Positions 1 through 9,518 of a stretch of DNA of 64,000 bases are shown in pieces. Every line of letters begins with the position of its first letter. Positions within the stretch are counted from its first letter, which is position 1. The notes under the pieces were generated by a model. It ran no database searches and was not told the origin of the DNA. It worked only from the letters and a program-made list of their open reading frames with translations. The position numbers and the translations under genes are program-made. The stretch is from Dyadobacter sp. CECT 9275 (GTDB lineage Bacteria; Bacteroidota; Bacteroidia; Cytophagales; Spirosomataceae): positions 841,001 to 905,000 of the forward strand of contig NZ_CAJRAF010000001.1 of the NCBI RefSeq assembly GCF_907164905.1. The letters run 5' to 3'.

Positions 1-585
1 AGCGATCTGCTGAAAACATTAAACAGGGACACCTATGCCAATGTACTGGCACCCAGGATGCTTTCTGGCCAGCTGCAGGGAAGGTTCCTGTCGATGGTTT
101 CCAGAATGGTGCGGCCGGAACGTATCCTGGAAATTGGTACCTATACCGGTTATTCAGCCATTTGCCTCGCAGAAGGGCTCGTGACTGGGGGAAAGCTGAT
201 TACGGTGGATATCAACGAAGAGCTTGAAAACCTGGCAAATGGTTATTTTAGTAAATCAGCATTTGCATCACAAATTGACTACCGGATCGGCGATGCACTC
301 GAAATAATTCCTACGCTGACTGAAACTTTTGACCTGATATTTATTGATGCGGATAAAATAAATTATCTTGCATATTATCAATTGTGCCTTCCCAAGGTAC
401 GAAGCGGTGGATTTATTATTGCGGATAATGTTTTGTGGAGCGGGAAAGTCCTGGAACAGAAAGGGAAAATAGATAAGGATACCCAAGCGTTATTAGATTT
501 TAACCGAATCGTAAACGAAGACCGCCGGGTTTCTAACATTCTGCTTCCAATACGGGACGGATTAATGGTACTCCAAAAATTATAG
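1..585 (+). CDS. SAM-dependent O-methyltransferase (5' end cut off)
   Basis: Class I O-methyltransferase of the family 3 / caffeoyl-CoA type, transferring a methyl group from S-adenosylmethionine to a small hydroxylated substrate. The reading frame is open from base 1, before the first ATG at 58, and those upstream codons (ending LAPRM) match the family, so the true start lies left of the window. Visible motifs are the SAM-binding LEIGTYTGYSA loop, the acidic end of strand 2 (TVDIN), and the FIDADK / ADNVLWSG segment, which carries the metal-binding Asp and Asn of this family. The stop lies about 30 bp before the next gene. The substrate cannot be told from the sequence. Confidence 0.9.
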   Translation, partial: SDLLKTLNRDTYANVLAPRMLSGQLQGRFLSMVSRMVRPERILEIGTYTGYSAICLAEGLVTGGKLITVDINEELENLANGYFSKSAFASQIDYRIGDALEIIPTLTETFDLIFIDADKINYLAYYQLCLPKVRSGGFIIADNVLWSGKVLEQKGKIDKDTQALLDFNRIVNEDRRVSNILLPIRDGLMVLQKL

Positions 586-615
586 GTCTCCAAATTGACA
601 ACCATTTTATTTTTT

Positions 616-3003
616 ATGACTTCTGTTTACACCTCTAAGCTTAGAGAACTGGGGCTGACCATCACATTTTTCCTGCTGATTGCAGCCAGGGTAATGGCCC
701 AGGAAATCCCCGAAATACCTTCAAGTGTATCTTTTGGTGGGGTCACCGTTAAGTTTGACAGAAATGCTCAGAATATTATTGAAGAGGACATTAAAAGCCT
801 GATGGGCAATAAAAAGTTCTGGGAAGAGAAAATGGACCGTGCCATTTTGCACTTTCCCATTGTCGAAGGTATTCTGATGGACGAAGAGGTGCCCATCGAT
901 TTTAAATACCTGGCAGTTCAGGAAAGTTCTTTTAAGCCGGACGTTGTTTCGAGCTCCAACGCAGTGGGATACTGGCAGTTTAAACCGGAAACAGCAAGAG
1001 AACTTAATTTACGGGTTGATGACGAGGTGGATGAACGTAAGAATATAAGTTCTTCAACCCATGCCGCAGCCTGGTATCTCAAAAAAAATAACCAGCAATT
1101 CAATAACTGGGTTTCAACACTGTATTCGTACTATCTGGGTGCTGGAGGGGTAAAAAAAATAGTACCGCCGAACTGGACTTACGCAAGAGAAGTAACGCTT
1201 ACAGGAAAAACTGACCGCTATGTACTTCGGTTTTTTGCGCATAAAATAGCGCTGGAGGCGGGTATCGAACGTCATCGGAGTGCGAATACGCTAGTTCTTT
1301 TTGAATCCGAAACTGGCAAAGGGCAGACATTTGATGAAATTGCCCGGTCGCTCGGGGTGAATGTACAGGATCTTCAGGCTTATAACCGGTGGTTTAAAGG
1401 AGATCGGGTACCTTCCGACAGGGAGTATTATATGATCATTCCGAGTCCTGCCAATCAGGCGTCGGCAGTAAGAACGAGGTTGTCGTCACCCGTTGCGGCT
1501 AGTCAGCCGGAAGAAATTGTGCGTCCTTATGAGCCAACGGGCTTTCCGGTGTTAAAAGTTTCAAAGGAAATGTCGGAAAAAAACGGCCATACCTTTTATC
1601 AAATCAATGGCTTGCCGGGTATACAGGCGAAACAAGGAGACAAACCCAAAACGCTTGCGAGTGAAGGAAATCTCAGAGCGCCCCGCTTTATGCGACACAA
1701 TGATATGCTTCGGGATATGGCGCTGGTTCCGGGAAATATATACTACCTGGCTAAGAAAAATAAAAAGGCAGCTACTCCTTTTCATACTGCCCGTCCCGGT
1801 GACACCTGGCATGGCGTTTCGCAACAGTATGGGATCAGGCTGGTGAATCTTCTCAAATACAACAGAACCATTAGCAGAAACTTTCCTATTGAAACGGGAC
1901 AGGTATTGTGGTTAACTAAAAGGAGACCAAGAAAACAGCCTGTTGAGATTGTGCCACCGAAATCTACCACACCTGCACCAGTGCCAGCAGAGGAGCCGGT
2001 AATTGCAGCTGCACCCGCTCCTGTGGTTACACCACCTGTGGCAGAACCAGCCGTTTCCGTTCCCGAAAAACGATCGGGAAGAAAGAAATACAAACCTGTT
2101 CTGGTAGAAAATAAGGACTCGGGAAAGGGAAATCAGTCTTTTGAGAGCGAGCCATCTGCGTCGGGAAATGTTCCGCCCAACGAGGCCGACCGGTCTGCCG
2201 GCGGTTCAAAAAGCCAGTCAACAAACGACAGGGTAGTAATTATAAATCAGGACAATCCTTCGGCGCCAGCCAGTAACCCTACCCTATATACCCGTTCCGA
2301 ATCTTCCAAATCAGCTAAATCACCTCAGTCAGGCAAGCCTGACGTACCGGTGGGCTCCGGCCGTACAGGTAGTGCGGCAGCTTCCGCACCTCAAATGCAC
2401 CAGGTTGCTGCTGGAGAGACTTTATTCAGTATTTCACGTAAATACAATGTTCCTGTGAGGGAGCTGTTGGCAATCAATGATATGACAACCAGCAGTAAGC
2501 TTGTTACCGGACAACGGATTAAGGTACCCCAAAGCGCAGGTGCACCAGAGGCGGGTACTGAGCTTTTAGCGGTGAAACCGGAAGTGAGGCCTGTTAAACC
2601 TGCTGAGGCTGCCAGAGCGCAGGAATCTGAGGCTATAAAAACGGTTGAAGCAGGTTCGGACTTCCATATTGTACAACCGGGGCAAACCTATTACAGCATT
2701 TCCAAAATGTACGGCTTGAGCGTAAATGAATTGTTAGCCATTAATGGACTAAGGAATACCGAACATTTGGAAGCAGGCCAGAAATTGCGCGTAACCAAAG
2801 AAGAAGGCTCTGATGCAGTACCTTCAAGGTTGTCGTCGGCTGTTTCCAATACCGATGCCCTGATTCATACTGTTGCTGCTGGCGAAACTTTGTTCGGCGT
2901 AGCTCAGCTCTATAAAACATCGGTGAATGAGGTGAAAAAACTGAACAATCTTTCAGGGAATAATGTGGTGGTAGGACAAAGACTTAAAATTCCTCAACGC
3001 TAA
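616..3003 (+). CDS. LysM-repeat lytic transglycosylase (MltD-like)
   Basis: Periplasmic or outer-membrane murein lytic transglycosylase. After an N-terminal hydrophobic signal (about residues 10-29) comes a GH23/SLT domain (about 70-190) with the catalytic Glu in LAVQESS (near residue 103) and the [10 protein letters not shown] motif. A long Pro/Ala/Ser-rich linker carries at least four LysM peptidoglycan-binding repeats, near residues 390-435, 590-640, 685-730 and 745-795, each beginning H-x-V/A-x-x-G-[ED/QT]-T. The TTG at 595 would add seven residues. ATG 616 is preferred because it places a normal signal peptide at the N-terminus. At about 795 residues it is longer than E. coli MltD. It is followed after 4 bp by the DUF3109 gene, probably in one operon. 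Confidence 0.92.
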   Translation: MTSVYTSKLRELGLTITFFLLIAARVMAQEIPEIPSSVSFGGVTVKFDRNAQNIIEEDIKSLMGNKKFWEEKMDRAILHFPIVEGILMDEEVPIDFKYLAVQESSFKPDVVSSSNAVGYWQFKPETARELNLRVDDEVDERKNISSSTHAAAWYLKKNNQQFNNWVSTLYSYYLGAGGVKKIVPPNWTYAREVTLTGKTDRYVLRFFAHKIALEAGIERHRSANTLVLFESETGKGQTFDEIARSLGVNVQDLQAYNRWFKGDRVPSDREYYMIIPSPANQASAVRTRLSSPVAASQPEEIVRPYEPTGFPVLKVSKEMSEKNGHTFYQINGLPGIQAKQGDKPKTLASEGNLRAPRFMRHNDMLRDMALVPGNIYYLAKKNKKAATPFHTARPGDTWHGVSQQYGIRLVNLLKYNRTISRNFPIETGQVLWLTKRRPRKQPVEIVPPKSTTPAPVPAEEPVIAAAPAPVVTPPVAEPAVSVPEKRSGRKKYKPVLVENKDSGKGNQSFESEPSASGNVPPNEADRSAGGSKSQSTNDRVVIINQDNPSAPASNPTLYTRSESSKSAKSPQSGKPDVPVGSGRTGSAAASAPQMHQVAAGETLFSISRKYNVPVRELLAINDMTTSSKLVTGQRIKVPQSAGAPEAGTELLAVKPEVRPVKPAEAARAQESEAIKTVEAGSDFHIVQPGQTYYSISKMYGLSVNELLAINGLRNTEHLEAGQKLRVTKEEGSDAVPSRLSSAVSNTDALIHTVAAGETLFGVAQLYKTSVNEVKKLNNLSGNNVVVGQRLKIPQR

Positions 3004-3007
3004 GATC

Positions 3008-3592
3008 ATGATTTTAATAGATAATACCTGTATTAGTGATGATATTGAAGATCAGTTCTTTGTATGTGATCTTGATAAGTGTAAGGGAGCCTGTTGTGTG
3101 GAAGGTGATTCAGGCGCTCCTCTGGACGAAGAAGAACTGACAGTTCTCGATGAAATTTATGATAAGGTAGCGCCCTATCTGTCGGAAGAGGGAAAACAGG
3201 TAATTGCCCGGGAGGGTAAGTATACAAAGGATTGGGATGGAGATTATGTAACGCCGGTGATCAACGGAAGGGAATGTGCTTATGCTATTTATGATTCAAA
3301 AGGCATTCTCAAGTGCGGTATTGAAGAGGCCTATAATGATGGCAAAATAAGTTACAAAAAGCCTGTTTCCTGTCATCTTTATCCGATAAGGGTAACTAAG
3401 TACGAGCAGTATCACGCACTTAACTATGACCGTTGGGGAATATGCAGCCCCGCTTGTGATTTGGGACAAAAACTGGGTGTGCCGGTTTATCAGTTTCTGA
3501 AAGAACCACTGGTCAGAGCTTATGGGCCGGAATGGTACCAACAATTAACGCAAGAAATAGATGAACGTCGGGCAGCCAGAGAAGAAGCATAA
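3008..3592 (+). CDS. DUF3109 family cysteine-rich protein
   Basis: Cytosolic protein of the DUF3109 family, widespread in Bacteroidota and of unknown function. It has a cysteine cluster near the N-terminus ([11 protein letters not shown]) and further cysteines around SCHLYP and GICSPAC, a pattern resembling proteins that hold zinc or an iron-sulfur centre. A metal-binding role is inference from the cysteine spacing only. No signal peptide or membrane segment is seen. The ATG lies 4 bp after the transglycosylase stop, and the last 32 bases overlap the alkyltransferase-like gene in another frame, so the three genes are probably co-transcribed and translationally coupled. Confidence 0.85.
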   Translation: MILIDNTCISDDIEDQFFVCDLDKCKGACCVEGDSGAPLDEEELTVLDEIYDKVAPYLSEEGKQVIAREGKYTKDWDGDYVTPVINGRECAYAIYDSKGILKCGIEEAYNDGKISYKKPVSCHLYPIRVTKYEQYHALNYDRWGICSPACDLGQKLGVPVYQFLKEPLVRAYGPEWYQQLTQEIDERRAAREEA

Positions 3593-3908
3593 TGACTTTT
3601 TTCAAAATGTTTATGACGTTGTACGCCTTATTCCTGCCGGAAGAGTTACCTCTTACGGTGCAATAGCGGCGTATCTGGGAAGTAAGGGAGGAGCACGGAT
3701 GGTGGGCTGGGCGATGGGAAGCAGTTATACCGAACATGGAATACCGGCTCACAGAGTTGTTAACAGAGAAGGTGTTCTGACGGCTAAAATGCAATTTAGA
3801 ACACCGACCACGATGCAGGAATTGCTAGAAAAGGAGGGGGTTATCGTAAAAAACGATAAAATACAAAACTGGAAGGAAAGGTTCTGGGATCCTGAAAAGG
3901 AGTTATAA
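3561..3908 (+). CDS. MGMT-family alkyltransferase-like protein (ATL, no active-site Cys)
   Basis: Small protein (115 residues) matching the DNA-binding domain of O6-alkylguanine-DNA alkyltransferases: [10 protein letters not shown] helix-turn-helix entry and ARMVGWAM recognition helix. The position of the usual PCHRV active-site motif reads PAHRVVN, so the alkyl-accepting cysteine is replaced by Ala. Proteins of this kind (ATLs) bind alkylated guanine without repairing it and hand the lesion to nucleotide excision repair; that role is known for the family and inferred here. The ATG lies inside the end of the DUF3109 gene (32-bp overlap), and no other in-frame ATG sits before the conserved domain. 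Confidence 0.9.
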   Translation: MNVGQPEKKHNDFFQNVYDVVRLIPAGRVTSYGAIAAYLGSKGGARMVGWAMGSSYTEHGIPAHRVVNREGVLTAKMQFRTPTTMQELLEKEGVIVKNDKIQNWKERFWDPEKEL

Positions 3909-3949
3909 TTACAGCAAAGAGCTCCGTTTGCCGGAGCCCCTTGCTGTAA
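3909..3949. terminator. Hairpin between convergent genes
   Basis: Inverted repeat TTACAGCAA (3909-3917) / TTGCTGTAA (3941-3949) enclosing a second stem GCTCCG / CGGAGC (3921-3926, 3932-3937). It lies exactly between the alkyltransferase-like gene (+) and the next gene (-), so it probably ends transcription in both directions, although there is no long T-run. Confidence 0.7.
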
Positions 3950-3955
3950 GATGTT

Positions 3956-4351
3956 TTAGTTGACAGCGATGAACCTGGTATTGTCGGTTTTTAGCTGTAT
4001 TTCCTTGGTGATTTTTCCTCCTACTGAAGTTATTTCAAAAGTATATACGCCGTCGGCCATAGTTTCCAGGTCGAAAACCCGGCGATACTTTTCTTCATTC
4101 TGACCAACTGATTCGGTGTAATACACCATGCCAGATTTGTCCTTTAAATAAATATTCAATTTTCTGTCGCTGTCGTTGTCAATCGCCAGTTTAACTTTGC
4201 TGGTACCCTGTACCTGAAAAAGACTTGCAGCAAATTTTACATTTTTTTTCCCTTTGTCAGCAGTGGTATCAGCATTGGCATTAGAAAAGGAAAACAAGGA
4301 AAGAGAAAGTGCAGCGGCACAGAACAGGTTTGAAATTGATTTGATTTTCAT
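3956..4351 (-). CDS. Small secreted protein of unknown function
   Basis: A 131-residue protein with a clear signal peptide (positive MKIK start, hydrophobic segment, likely cleavage after SNANA). The rest is predicted to be mainly beta, with phrases such as YTFEITSVGGKITKEI that resemble the short Ig-like or Por-secretion C-terminal folds common in Bacteroidota. It lacks an obvious sorting-domain ending, so it is more likely a free-standing periplasmic or secreted beta-sandwich. I do not recognise a specific family. It is transcribed alone on the minus strand, with about 240 bp between it and the gene upstream, in which a palindrome lies at 4534-4549. Confidence 0.75.
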   Translation of the reverse strand: MKIKSISNLFCAAALSLSLFSFSNANADTTADKGKKNVKFAASLFQVQGTSKVKLAIDNDSDRKLNIYLKDKSGMVYYTESVGQNEEKYRRVFDLETMADGVYTFEITSVGGKITKEIQLKTDNTRFIAVN

Positions 4352-4533
4352 GACTATAGATGTTTTAAATTTTTGGTCTCCGATTATCCGGACAACTTAA
4401 TATATAAAAAACAATATGCCAGACATCCGAATGATTACAGATATCTCCCATATTGTTTTTTGTAACTAAATGAAAATCAATTTGTTGTAATCTGTTTGAG
4501 ATCGAATGGCACAAGGTTAGCCAGCCGTTTAAC

Positions 4534-4549
4534 TGTTCGTTTGCGAACA
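4534..4549. repeat. Short palindrome TGTTCG-TTTG-CGAACA
   Basis: A perfect 6-bp inverted repeat with a 4-base spacer in the 239-bp gap between two minus-strand genes; a further half-site (CGAACA) occurs at about 4564. It could be an operator for the small secreted protein gene, but the distance to that start (about 180 bp) is large. Nothing else was recognised in this gap. Confidence 0.35.
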
Positions 4550-4590
4550 CCGTTTTCTGATTACGAACAATTTTAGGAAGTCATGCAACT

Positions 4591-5169
4591 TTAGATCTTG
4601 TTTTTACCTCGGCTCTCATTAGCGATTTTCTGAATCAGCGGAAGACGATTAGCAGGTATCAGATTTTTGTAATCCCAGAAAGCGGTAACACATACAATTT
4701 TCCATTGCCCGTTAATTTTTTCCATGAGGCGTACTTCTTTACTGTGGTGAAAATTCTTTTCTTCCTGGTCACTATTGAACTGGTCCCAGGTAAGGTAGGC
4801 AACGTCATCACCATAGAATTTGTAAATCATGTTTTTTCGTTCGACTTTGGGGTGACTGGAAACAGGTTCAGGGTTTTCGGCTATGTATTTTCCGATCTGT
4901 TTATTAATGTCATCCCAGCCAACGTTGGAGTCAAAGGTGCCATCGTTGTTGCTCCATGCCTGAAAAGCATAATCAGTTTGTGCATAATTGGATTTCCAGG
5001 CTTCGTAATTTCTTGCAAAAAAGGACTCGGTTTCATTCTCGATCACAGTTTTAATAGCTTTTTTTTCACTTTCGAGATGAGCTTCCTGCATTTTCTTCTC
5101 TTCGTCGGCATTTTTGCCGCAGGACCAGAACAGTAGTGTAATGGTTACAAAAAATGATAGTGTTTTCAT
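4591..5169 (-). CDS. Lipoprotein with NTF2/SnoaL-like domain
   Basis: Lipoprotein signal: MKTLSFF then a hydrophobic stretch ending FWSC, where the Cys would be lipidated. The mature part (about residues 35-165) has the layout of an NTF2-like/SnoaL fold: an N-terminal helix with FFARNYEAWKSNYA, followed by beta strands including DDVAYLTWDQ and a late GQWKIVCVTAFWDY strand. This fold occurs in enzymes and in simple binding proteins, and no catalytic set can be assigned. A TTG at 5178 would extend it by three residues; the ATG at 5169 is preferred. It stands alone on the minus strand. Confidence 0.8.
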   Translation of the reverse strand: MKTLSFFVTITLLFWSCGKNADEEKKMQEAHLESEKKAIKTVIENETESFFARNYEAWKSNYAQTDYAFQAWSNNDGTFDSNVGWDDINKQIGKYIAENPEPVSSHPKVERKNMIYKFYGDDVAYLTWDQFNSDQEEKNFHHSKEVRLMEKINGQWKIVCVTAFWDYKNLIPANRLPLIQKIANESRGKNKI

Positions 5170-5371
5170 TTTGTACAAAGTTTAGTTTGCTAAAAGAATA
5201 ATTCAAACTCACTGCACCCAAACAAACATCCATCAAATAATCTTCAGAGGTATCTCTGAATTCGCTTATAAATTTATCATAAAGTTAATATTTTTTTGTA
5301 TTTATAAAAGTAAATAGGAATATATTTCGTGCCTAACCACGGACGCGTTTTACATGCCCGCTGAGCGTAAT

Positions 5372-5398
5372 AAAAAAAGCGCCCTTTCAAGGAGCGCC
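5372..5398 (-). terminator. Terminator of the symporter gene
   Basis: Read on the minus strand this is a GC-rich stem (GGCGCTCC / GGGCGC) followed by a run of seven T, just after the symporter stop codon: a classic intrinsic terminator. Confidence 0.75.
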
Positions 5399-5424
5399 CC
5401 ACTAAATAGTGCAGGTGATACTGG

Positions 5425-6888
5425 CTACAGACGGGCCACGCTATGTTGACTTTTACCCTTTAAAAGCCACAAGCCGATAAAAGTGATGAGTCCGTTAATG
5501 ATCAGCCTTTCAAAGCCGAATTTGTATCCATTGAACCACTCAGCCGAATGATCACTGATAACATAGGTTATAACAGGGGCGGCAATACATACCAGCGGTA
5601 CCCACTTATCCAATACAGGCCTGCGCATAAAGGCCCCGAATGAAAATAGCCCCAGCAACGGGCCGTAGGTATAACCTGCGAGGTCAAAAACGGCCGTAAT
5701 GACTTCTTTGCTGTTGAGCTTGTTAAATACCAGAATTACCAGATAAAAAACTACCGAAAAGCCGATATGTACCCAGAATTTGATAGCAGACCGTTTCCCC
5801 TCTGGACGTTTTTCAATATCCATAAAGTCGATACAGAACGCTGTTGTAAGGGCGGTTAGTGCAGAGTCGGAGCTGGCATAAGTGGCGGCCGTAATGCCCA
5901 GTAAAAACGTAATTCCCACCACAATTCCCAAATGATTGAGTGCCAGCATAGGATAGAAATCGTCCGTTTTGGCCGTAACCGGTATACCCTGTGAGCTGGC
6001 ATATACGTATAGCAATGCGCCCAGGGACAGGAACAAAAAGTTAACGATTACGAGCACAACCGTAAACCAGAACATGTTTTTCTGCGCTTCTCCGATATTT
6101 TTACACGTAAGGTTTTTTTGCATCAGGTCCTGGTCCAGGCCGGTCATGACGATGGCAATGAATACCCCGGCAAAAAATTGTTTGAAGAAATTCTTCGGAT
6201 CGTTTGTGTCCCAGTAAAAAATCTGAGCATACCCGCTGTCCCGGACCGTTTCCCAGATGGCCGCGGGGCTTCCCAGGTGCAGTTCCTGAGAAACCAGCAC
6301 AATGGTCAGTACAACGGCTGTGATCAGGAAAAAGGTCTGTAAGGTATCGGTCACAATGATGGTTTTGACTCCCCCTTTGAAAGTGTAAACCCATATCAGA
6401 AAGATGGTGATGGCAACGGAAATTTCAAACGGAACACCGAGCGGCTTAAACAAAGCGATCTGCAGAACCTGTGCAGCAACGTACAGCCTGACCGCCGACC
6501 CCACCGTCCGGGACAGGAGAAAAAAGGCAGAGCCCGTTTTATAGGACCAAAAACCAAACCGTTGTTCGAGATAGGAATAAATGGAAATAAGGTTGAGCCG
6601 GTAATAAAGCGGCATAAGTACCGTGCCGATCACCAGGTATCCCAGAATGTAGCCGAGTACTACCTGAAAGTAAGAAAACTGTATGTTTGCTACTGCACCG
6701 GGAACCGACACGAAAGTGACACCGGAAAGCGACGTCCCGATCATCCCGAAAGCAACCAGGTACCAGGGAGACTGCCGGTTGGCCGTAAAAAAAGTATTGG
6801 TGTCCGCTCCTCTGGAAGTGTATATCGAGACAGTGATAAGCAATCCAAAATAGACGACCAGTATGAATAACGCTATGAGTGGGTTCAT
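5425..6888 (-). CDS. Sodium:solute symporter family protein
   Basis: Inner-membrane carrier of the SSS family, coupling sodium entry to uptake of a small solute. It has about 13 hydrophobic segments. The early part GADTNTFFTANRQSPWYLVAFGMIGTSLSG is typical of the family: the transition from helix 1 to helix 2, with the serine/threonine residues used in sodium sites. The later DQDLMQKNLTCKN loop is also characteristic. The ORF opens upstream at 6978, but the ATG at 6888 (MNPLIALF) places the start at the first membrane helix and is preferred. The substrate cannot be predicted; family members move sugars, amino acids, vitamins or sialic acid. It is divergent from clpS, sharing a 107-bp gap. Confidence 0.9.
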   Translation of the reverse strand: MNPLIALFILVVYFGLLITVSIYTSRGADTNTFFTANRQSPWYLVAFGMIGTSLSGVTFVSVPGAVANIQFSYFQVVLGYILGYLVIGTVLMPLYYRLNLISIYSYLEQRFGFWSYKTGSAFFLLSRTVGSAVRLYVAAQVLQIALFKPLGVPFEISVAITIFLIWVYTFKGGVKTIIVTDTLQTFFLITAVVLTIVLVSQELHLGSPAAIWETVRDSGYAQIFYWDTNDPKNFFKQFFAGVFIAIVMTGLDQDLMQKNLTCKNIGEAQKNMFWFTVVLVIVNFLFLSLGALLYVYASSQGIPVTAKTDDFYPMLALNHLGIVVGITFLLGITAATYASSDSALTALTTAFCIDFMDIEKRPEGKRSAIKFWVHIGFSVVFYLVILVFNKLNSKEVITAVFDLAGYTYGPLLGLFSFGAFMRRPVLDKWVPLVCIAAPVITYVISDHSAEWFNGYKFGFERLIINGLITFIGLWLLKGKSQHSVARL

Positions 6889-6962
6889 TAAAAGTGGATT
6901 AATTTGAAACCGGAAGGTATTAAAAGAAGGTACTAAAACTTCCGATACTCTTTGTTTTTGAT

Positions 6963-6970
6963 TAGATTTG
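6963..6970 (+). promoter_or_regulatory. Possible -7 box TAGATTTG before clpS
   Basis: Matches the Bacteroidota -7 consensus TAnnTTTG, 25 bases before the clpS ATG, and lies inside a small palindrome GATTAG-ATTTG-CTAATC (6960-6976). No clear -33 TTG is seen at the expected distance. Confidence 0.3.
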
Positions 6971-6995
6971 CTAATCAAACAGAAATTTGGTTGTT

Positions 6996-7271
6996 ATGCA
7001 AGTCCTGATAGATACAGACGAAGAAATTCTGGAGAAAACCGTTGAAACGGATATTAAAAAATTGGTGATTTACAATGATGATGTCAATACTTTCGATTGG
7101 GTAATTGATACACTCATTGAAGTTTGCAACCATTCCAGCGAGCAGGCAGAGCAGTGCACAATTATTATACACTACAAAGGCAAATGTTCCGTGAAGGAAG
7201 GTGAATTTGAGGAACTGGTACCGATGCGAAACGAGATATGCAAAAGAGGGATATCAGCAGAAATTCATTAA
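6996..7271 (+). CDS. clpS: ATP-dependent Clp protease adaptor ClpS
   Basis: ClpS binds the N-domain of a ClpA/ClpC-type unfoldase and delivers N-degron substrates. The protein (about 91 residues) has the diagnostic LVIYNDDVNTFDWVI segment, whose Asn-Asp-Asp and following residues line the N-end residue pocket, and the C-terminal IIIHYKGKCSV strand with the expected EL, R and I residues after it. The upstream TTG at 6987 would add three residues; ATG 6996 is chosen. It is followed after 27 bp by recR. Confidence 0.93.
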   Translation: MQVLIDTDEEILEKTVETDIKKLVIYNDDVNTFDWVIDTLIEVCNHSSEQAEQCTIIIHYKGKCSVKEGEFEELVPMRNEICKRGISAEIH

Positions 7272-7298
7272 TACTCCTTACTTTTTTAAACTGCCTTC

Positions 7299-7919
7299 AT
7301 GAATTACCCCTCACGTCTTATTGAGGATGCCGTAAGTGAAATTTCCCGTCTTCCGGGAATTGGCAAGAAAACAGCGCTACGTCTGGCATTACATTTGCTG
7401 AAAAGAGAAGAGGCGCAAACCTTGTCTCTTTCGGAAGCGCTGGTGAATATGCGTACCAAAACAACTTACTGCCGGAAATGTCATAACATCGCGGATGACA
7501 TCTTGTGTAATATATGTGGCAATTTTAAAAGAGATCAAACGATTATCTGTGTAGTTGTTGATACCAGGGACGTTTTGGCAATAGAGGCAACCAGCCAGTA
7601 TCGTGGGCTATACCATGTTTTGGGCGGTATCATCTCCCCCCTGGAGGGAATAGGTCCGGCCGATCTGAAAATTGATTCTCTCCTGGCTCGTGTTGATCCG
7701 GAAGGCTCGGAGGAAACGGACAAGGTGCAGGAGATTATTCTTGCATTGAGTCCAACCATGGAGGGAGATACTACGGCATTCTATTTGCAGAAGAAATTAA
7801 AACCTACCGGAGTGAAAGTGAGTACCATAGCACGGGGCGTTCCTATTGGCGGAGATCTGGAATATGCCGATGAAATCACCCTGGGGCGGAGTATCGTGAG
7901 CCGGGTGGCTTACGATTGA
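7299..7919 (+). CDS. recR: Recombination mediator protein RecR
   Basis: RecR works with RecO (and RecF) to load RecA on single-stranded DNA during gap repair. All parts are visible over 206 residues: an N-terminal helix-hairpin-helix SRLPGIGKKTALR (about 14-26), a four-cysteine zinc finger (CRKCHNIADDILCNIC, about 56-71), a Toprim domain (ICVVVDTRDVLAIE, then HVLGGIISPLEG) and the C-terminal Walker-B-like IARGVPIGGDLEYAD. The length is normal. The stop abuts the next open frame, so superoxide dismutase may be co-transcribed. Confidence 0.96.
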   Translation: MNYPSRLIEDAVSEISRLPGIGKKTALRLALHLLKREEAQTLSLSEALVNMRTKTTYCRKCHNIADDILCNICGNFKRDQTIICVVVDTRDVLAIEATSQYRGLYHVLGGIISPLEGIGPADLKIDSLLARVDPEGSEETDKVQEIILALSPTMEGDTTAFYLQKKLKPTGVKVSTIARGVPIGGDLEYADEITLGRSIVSRVAYD

Positions 7920-7943
7920 TTGCTAAATTTTAACAAATTTCAA

Positions 7944-8657
7944 ATGATGAATAGAAAAGAATTTTTGCGTACAATGGCTGGTGGTACATTAGGTGTTGCT
8001 GCGTTGGCTGATGTAGCTTTTGCTGGTTTATCCAATGTTTCATCTCTTGAAACGGCTCCTTTTAAACAAGCTCCGCTTCCTTATGACTTTGCTGCTCTGG
8101 AGCCCAGCATCGATAAAATGACCATGGAAATTCACTATGGCAAGCATCATGCAGCCTATGTTAAAAATTTGAATGACGCTGTAAAAGGTACCGAGTTCGA
8201 GAAGAAATCTTTAGAAGAAATTATAAAATCCATTAGCAAAGCGCCAACAGCGATCCGCAATAATGGAGGCGGGCACTGGAACCATACCTTTTTTTGGGAA
8301 GTAATGGGCCCAAAAAAGGGAGGCGCACCCAAAGGAGCCGTAGCCGATGCAATCAATGGGCAGTTTGGTTCTTTTGATAAGTTCAAAGAGGAATTTGGCA
8401 AGGCAGCTACCACCCGCTTCGGATCGGGGTGGGCCTGGCTGGTTGCAAAGGGAGGAAAACTGGCTGTGGGTTCCACGCCCAATCAGGATAATCCTTTAAT
8501 GGATGTCAGTGACGTGAAGGGCACGCCAATTTTGGGCCTTGATGTCTGGGAACATGCTTATTACCTGCATTATCAAAACAAACGTCCGGATTATATCAAG
8601 GCGTTCTGGGATGTTGTGAACTGGGATGTTGTAGCCGAGAAATTGAAAAAAGCCTGA
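7944..8657 (+). CDS. Fe/Mn superoxide dismutase with an export signal
   Basis: Superoxide dismutase of the iron/manganese family. Metal ligands are visible: His in [13 protein letters not shown], His in [11 protein letters not shown], Asp and His in [12 protein letters not shown]. The mature domain (about residues 35-235) has normal length. Unusually, about 30 extra residues precede it: [14 protein letters not shown], then a hydrophobic stretch ending DVAFA, which looks like a Tat-type signal with Arg-Lys in place of Arg-Arg. The enzyme is therefore probably folded with its metal and exported to the periplasm; this is inference. ATG 7944 or 7947 is the start; the open frame from 7920 (TTG) has no support. 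Confidence 0.93.
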   Translation: MMNRKEFLRTMAGGTLGVAALADVAFAGLSNVSSLETAPFKQAPLPYDFAALEPSIDKMTMEIHYGKHHAAYVKNLNDAVKGTEFEKKSLEEIIKSISKAPTAIRNNGGGHWNHTFFWEVMGPKKGGAPKGAVADAINGQFGSFDKFKEEFGKAATTRFGSGWAWLVAKGGKLAVGSTPNQDNPLMDVSDVKGTPILGLDVWEHAYYLHYQNKRPDYIKAFWDVVNWDVVAEKLKKA

Positions 8658-8685
8658 TGGGCTCTTATGGATAGAGTTAAAGTAA

Positions 8686-8717
8686 GAGGGGGTCTCATTT
8701 TAATTTGGGACACCCTC
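8686..8717 (+). terminator. Probable terminator after superoxide dismutase
   Basis: GAGGGGGTCTC and GGGACACCCTC can pair with one mismatch around an AT-rich loop, 28 bases after the sod stop. There is no T-run, so the assignment is tentative. Confidence 0.4.
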
Positions 8718-8830
8718 CATAACGAAATGTTAAGACTTCCAATTTACCCTACTGATTGAAAGTGGTTTTTTGATTCTCAGTGCTTATATTTTGTAAATAA
8801 TCGTCTCCAGATTTATTAATATACTGAGGT

Positions 8831-9460
8831 CTAAAAGCGTTTTCCAATTGACAGTAAAAATTGTGGAAATAGAACATCACCATTAGTGTCCAGTTGAAGG
8901 CCTGTGATCGCACCGATTGCGCAATTATTTGTAAAATTATGCCTGGCAAATATTTGTAAGGTTCCTCCAGCTGACACTATCCGTTGCGGTTCTGTATTTC
9001 GATTAATTCTTAGTGGCAATGGATATCCCGTAAGTGCCGGGAATAGAATCTCCCTGTCGTCCGCTAAGGAGGAGGATTGGAAGCGCACTAATAGACCTGC
9101 CTTACCGCCCATCTCAAATTTGTTAGTTCTCAAAAAGTAATACCCTATTTTTCCTGCAACCTGTACGGCTGCGATGGTATACCTATATGATAAATCTTGT
9201 TCGGGCAAATTGTCTATTTTTACTTTCAAGATGTCAGCACCATCATGTATAGTAGTGGCCAATTCGGTTGACCATAAAAGTCTTTGGCGAAATATCCTTT
9301 CATATTCCATACCTATCATCAGGCCATAGCTGTCTCCTGTGCCAAGCTTTGCAAGCCCAATACTACTACTTATGATTTTACGAGGAAATGGTTGAATACT
9401 TTGGCTAAGCGATGACTTTACTATGAATAGGCAAACGAAAAGTATTTGTATTTTTCTCAT
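8831..9460 (-). CDS. Outer-membrane beta-barrel-like protein, unknown function
   Basis: A 209-residue secreted protein: signal peptide MRKIQILFVCLFIVKSSLSQ, then repeated alternating polar/hydrophobic strands (for example YGLMIGMEYERIF and VQVAGKIGYYFL) and a C-terminal aromatic residue (IGKRF), as in small outer-membrane barrels. No specific family is recognised. It lies 58 bp downstream of the HEIGH-motif lipoprotein gene on the same strand and may be co-transcribed with it. Confidence 0.7.
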   Translation of the reverse strand: MRKIQILFVCLFIVKSSLSQSIQPFPRKIISSSIGLAKLGTGDSYGLMIGMEYERIFRQRLLWSTELATTIHDGADILKVKIDNLPEQDLSYRYTIAAVQVAGKIGYYFLRTNKFEMGGKAGLLVRFQSSSLADDREILFPALTGYPLPLRINRNTEPQRIVSAGGTLQIFARHNFTNNCAIGAITGLQLDTNGDVLFPQFLLSIGKRF

Positions 9461-9518
9461 ACGCTCATTTTTATTTCGGTACCGGACTCGTTTCCGGCGC
9501 CACCAATATATGCATTGA

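Noticed and set aside
1782..2224. Open frames on the minus strand under the transglycosylase linker
   Set aside because: They lie inside the Pro/Ala-rich linker of a convincing plus-strand gene and have no family features; they are shadows of its codon composition.
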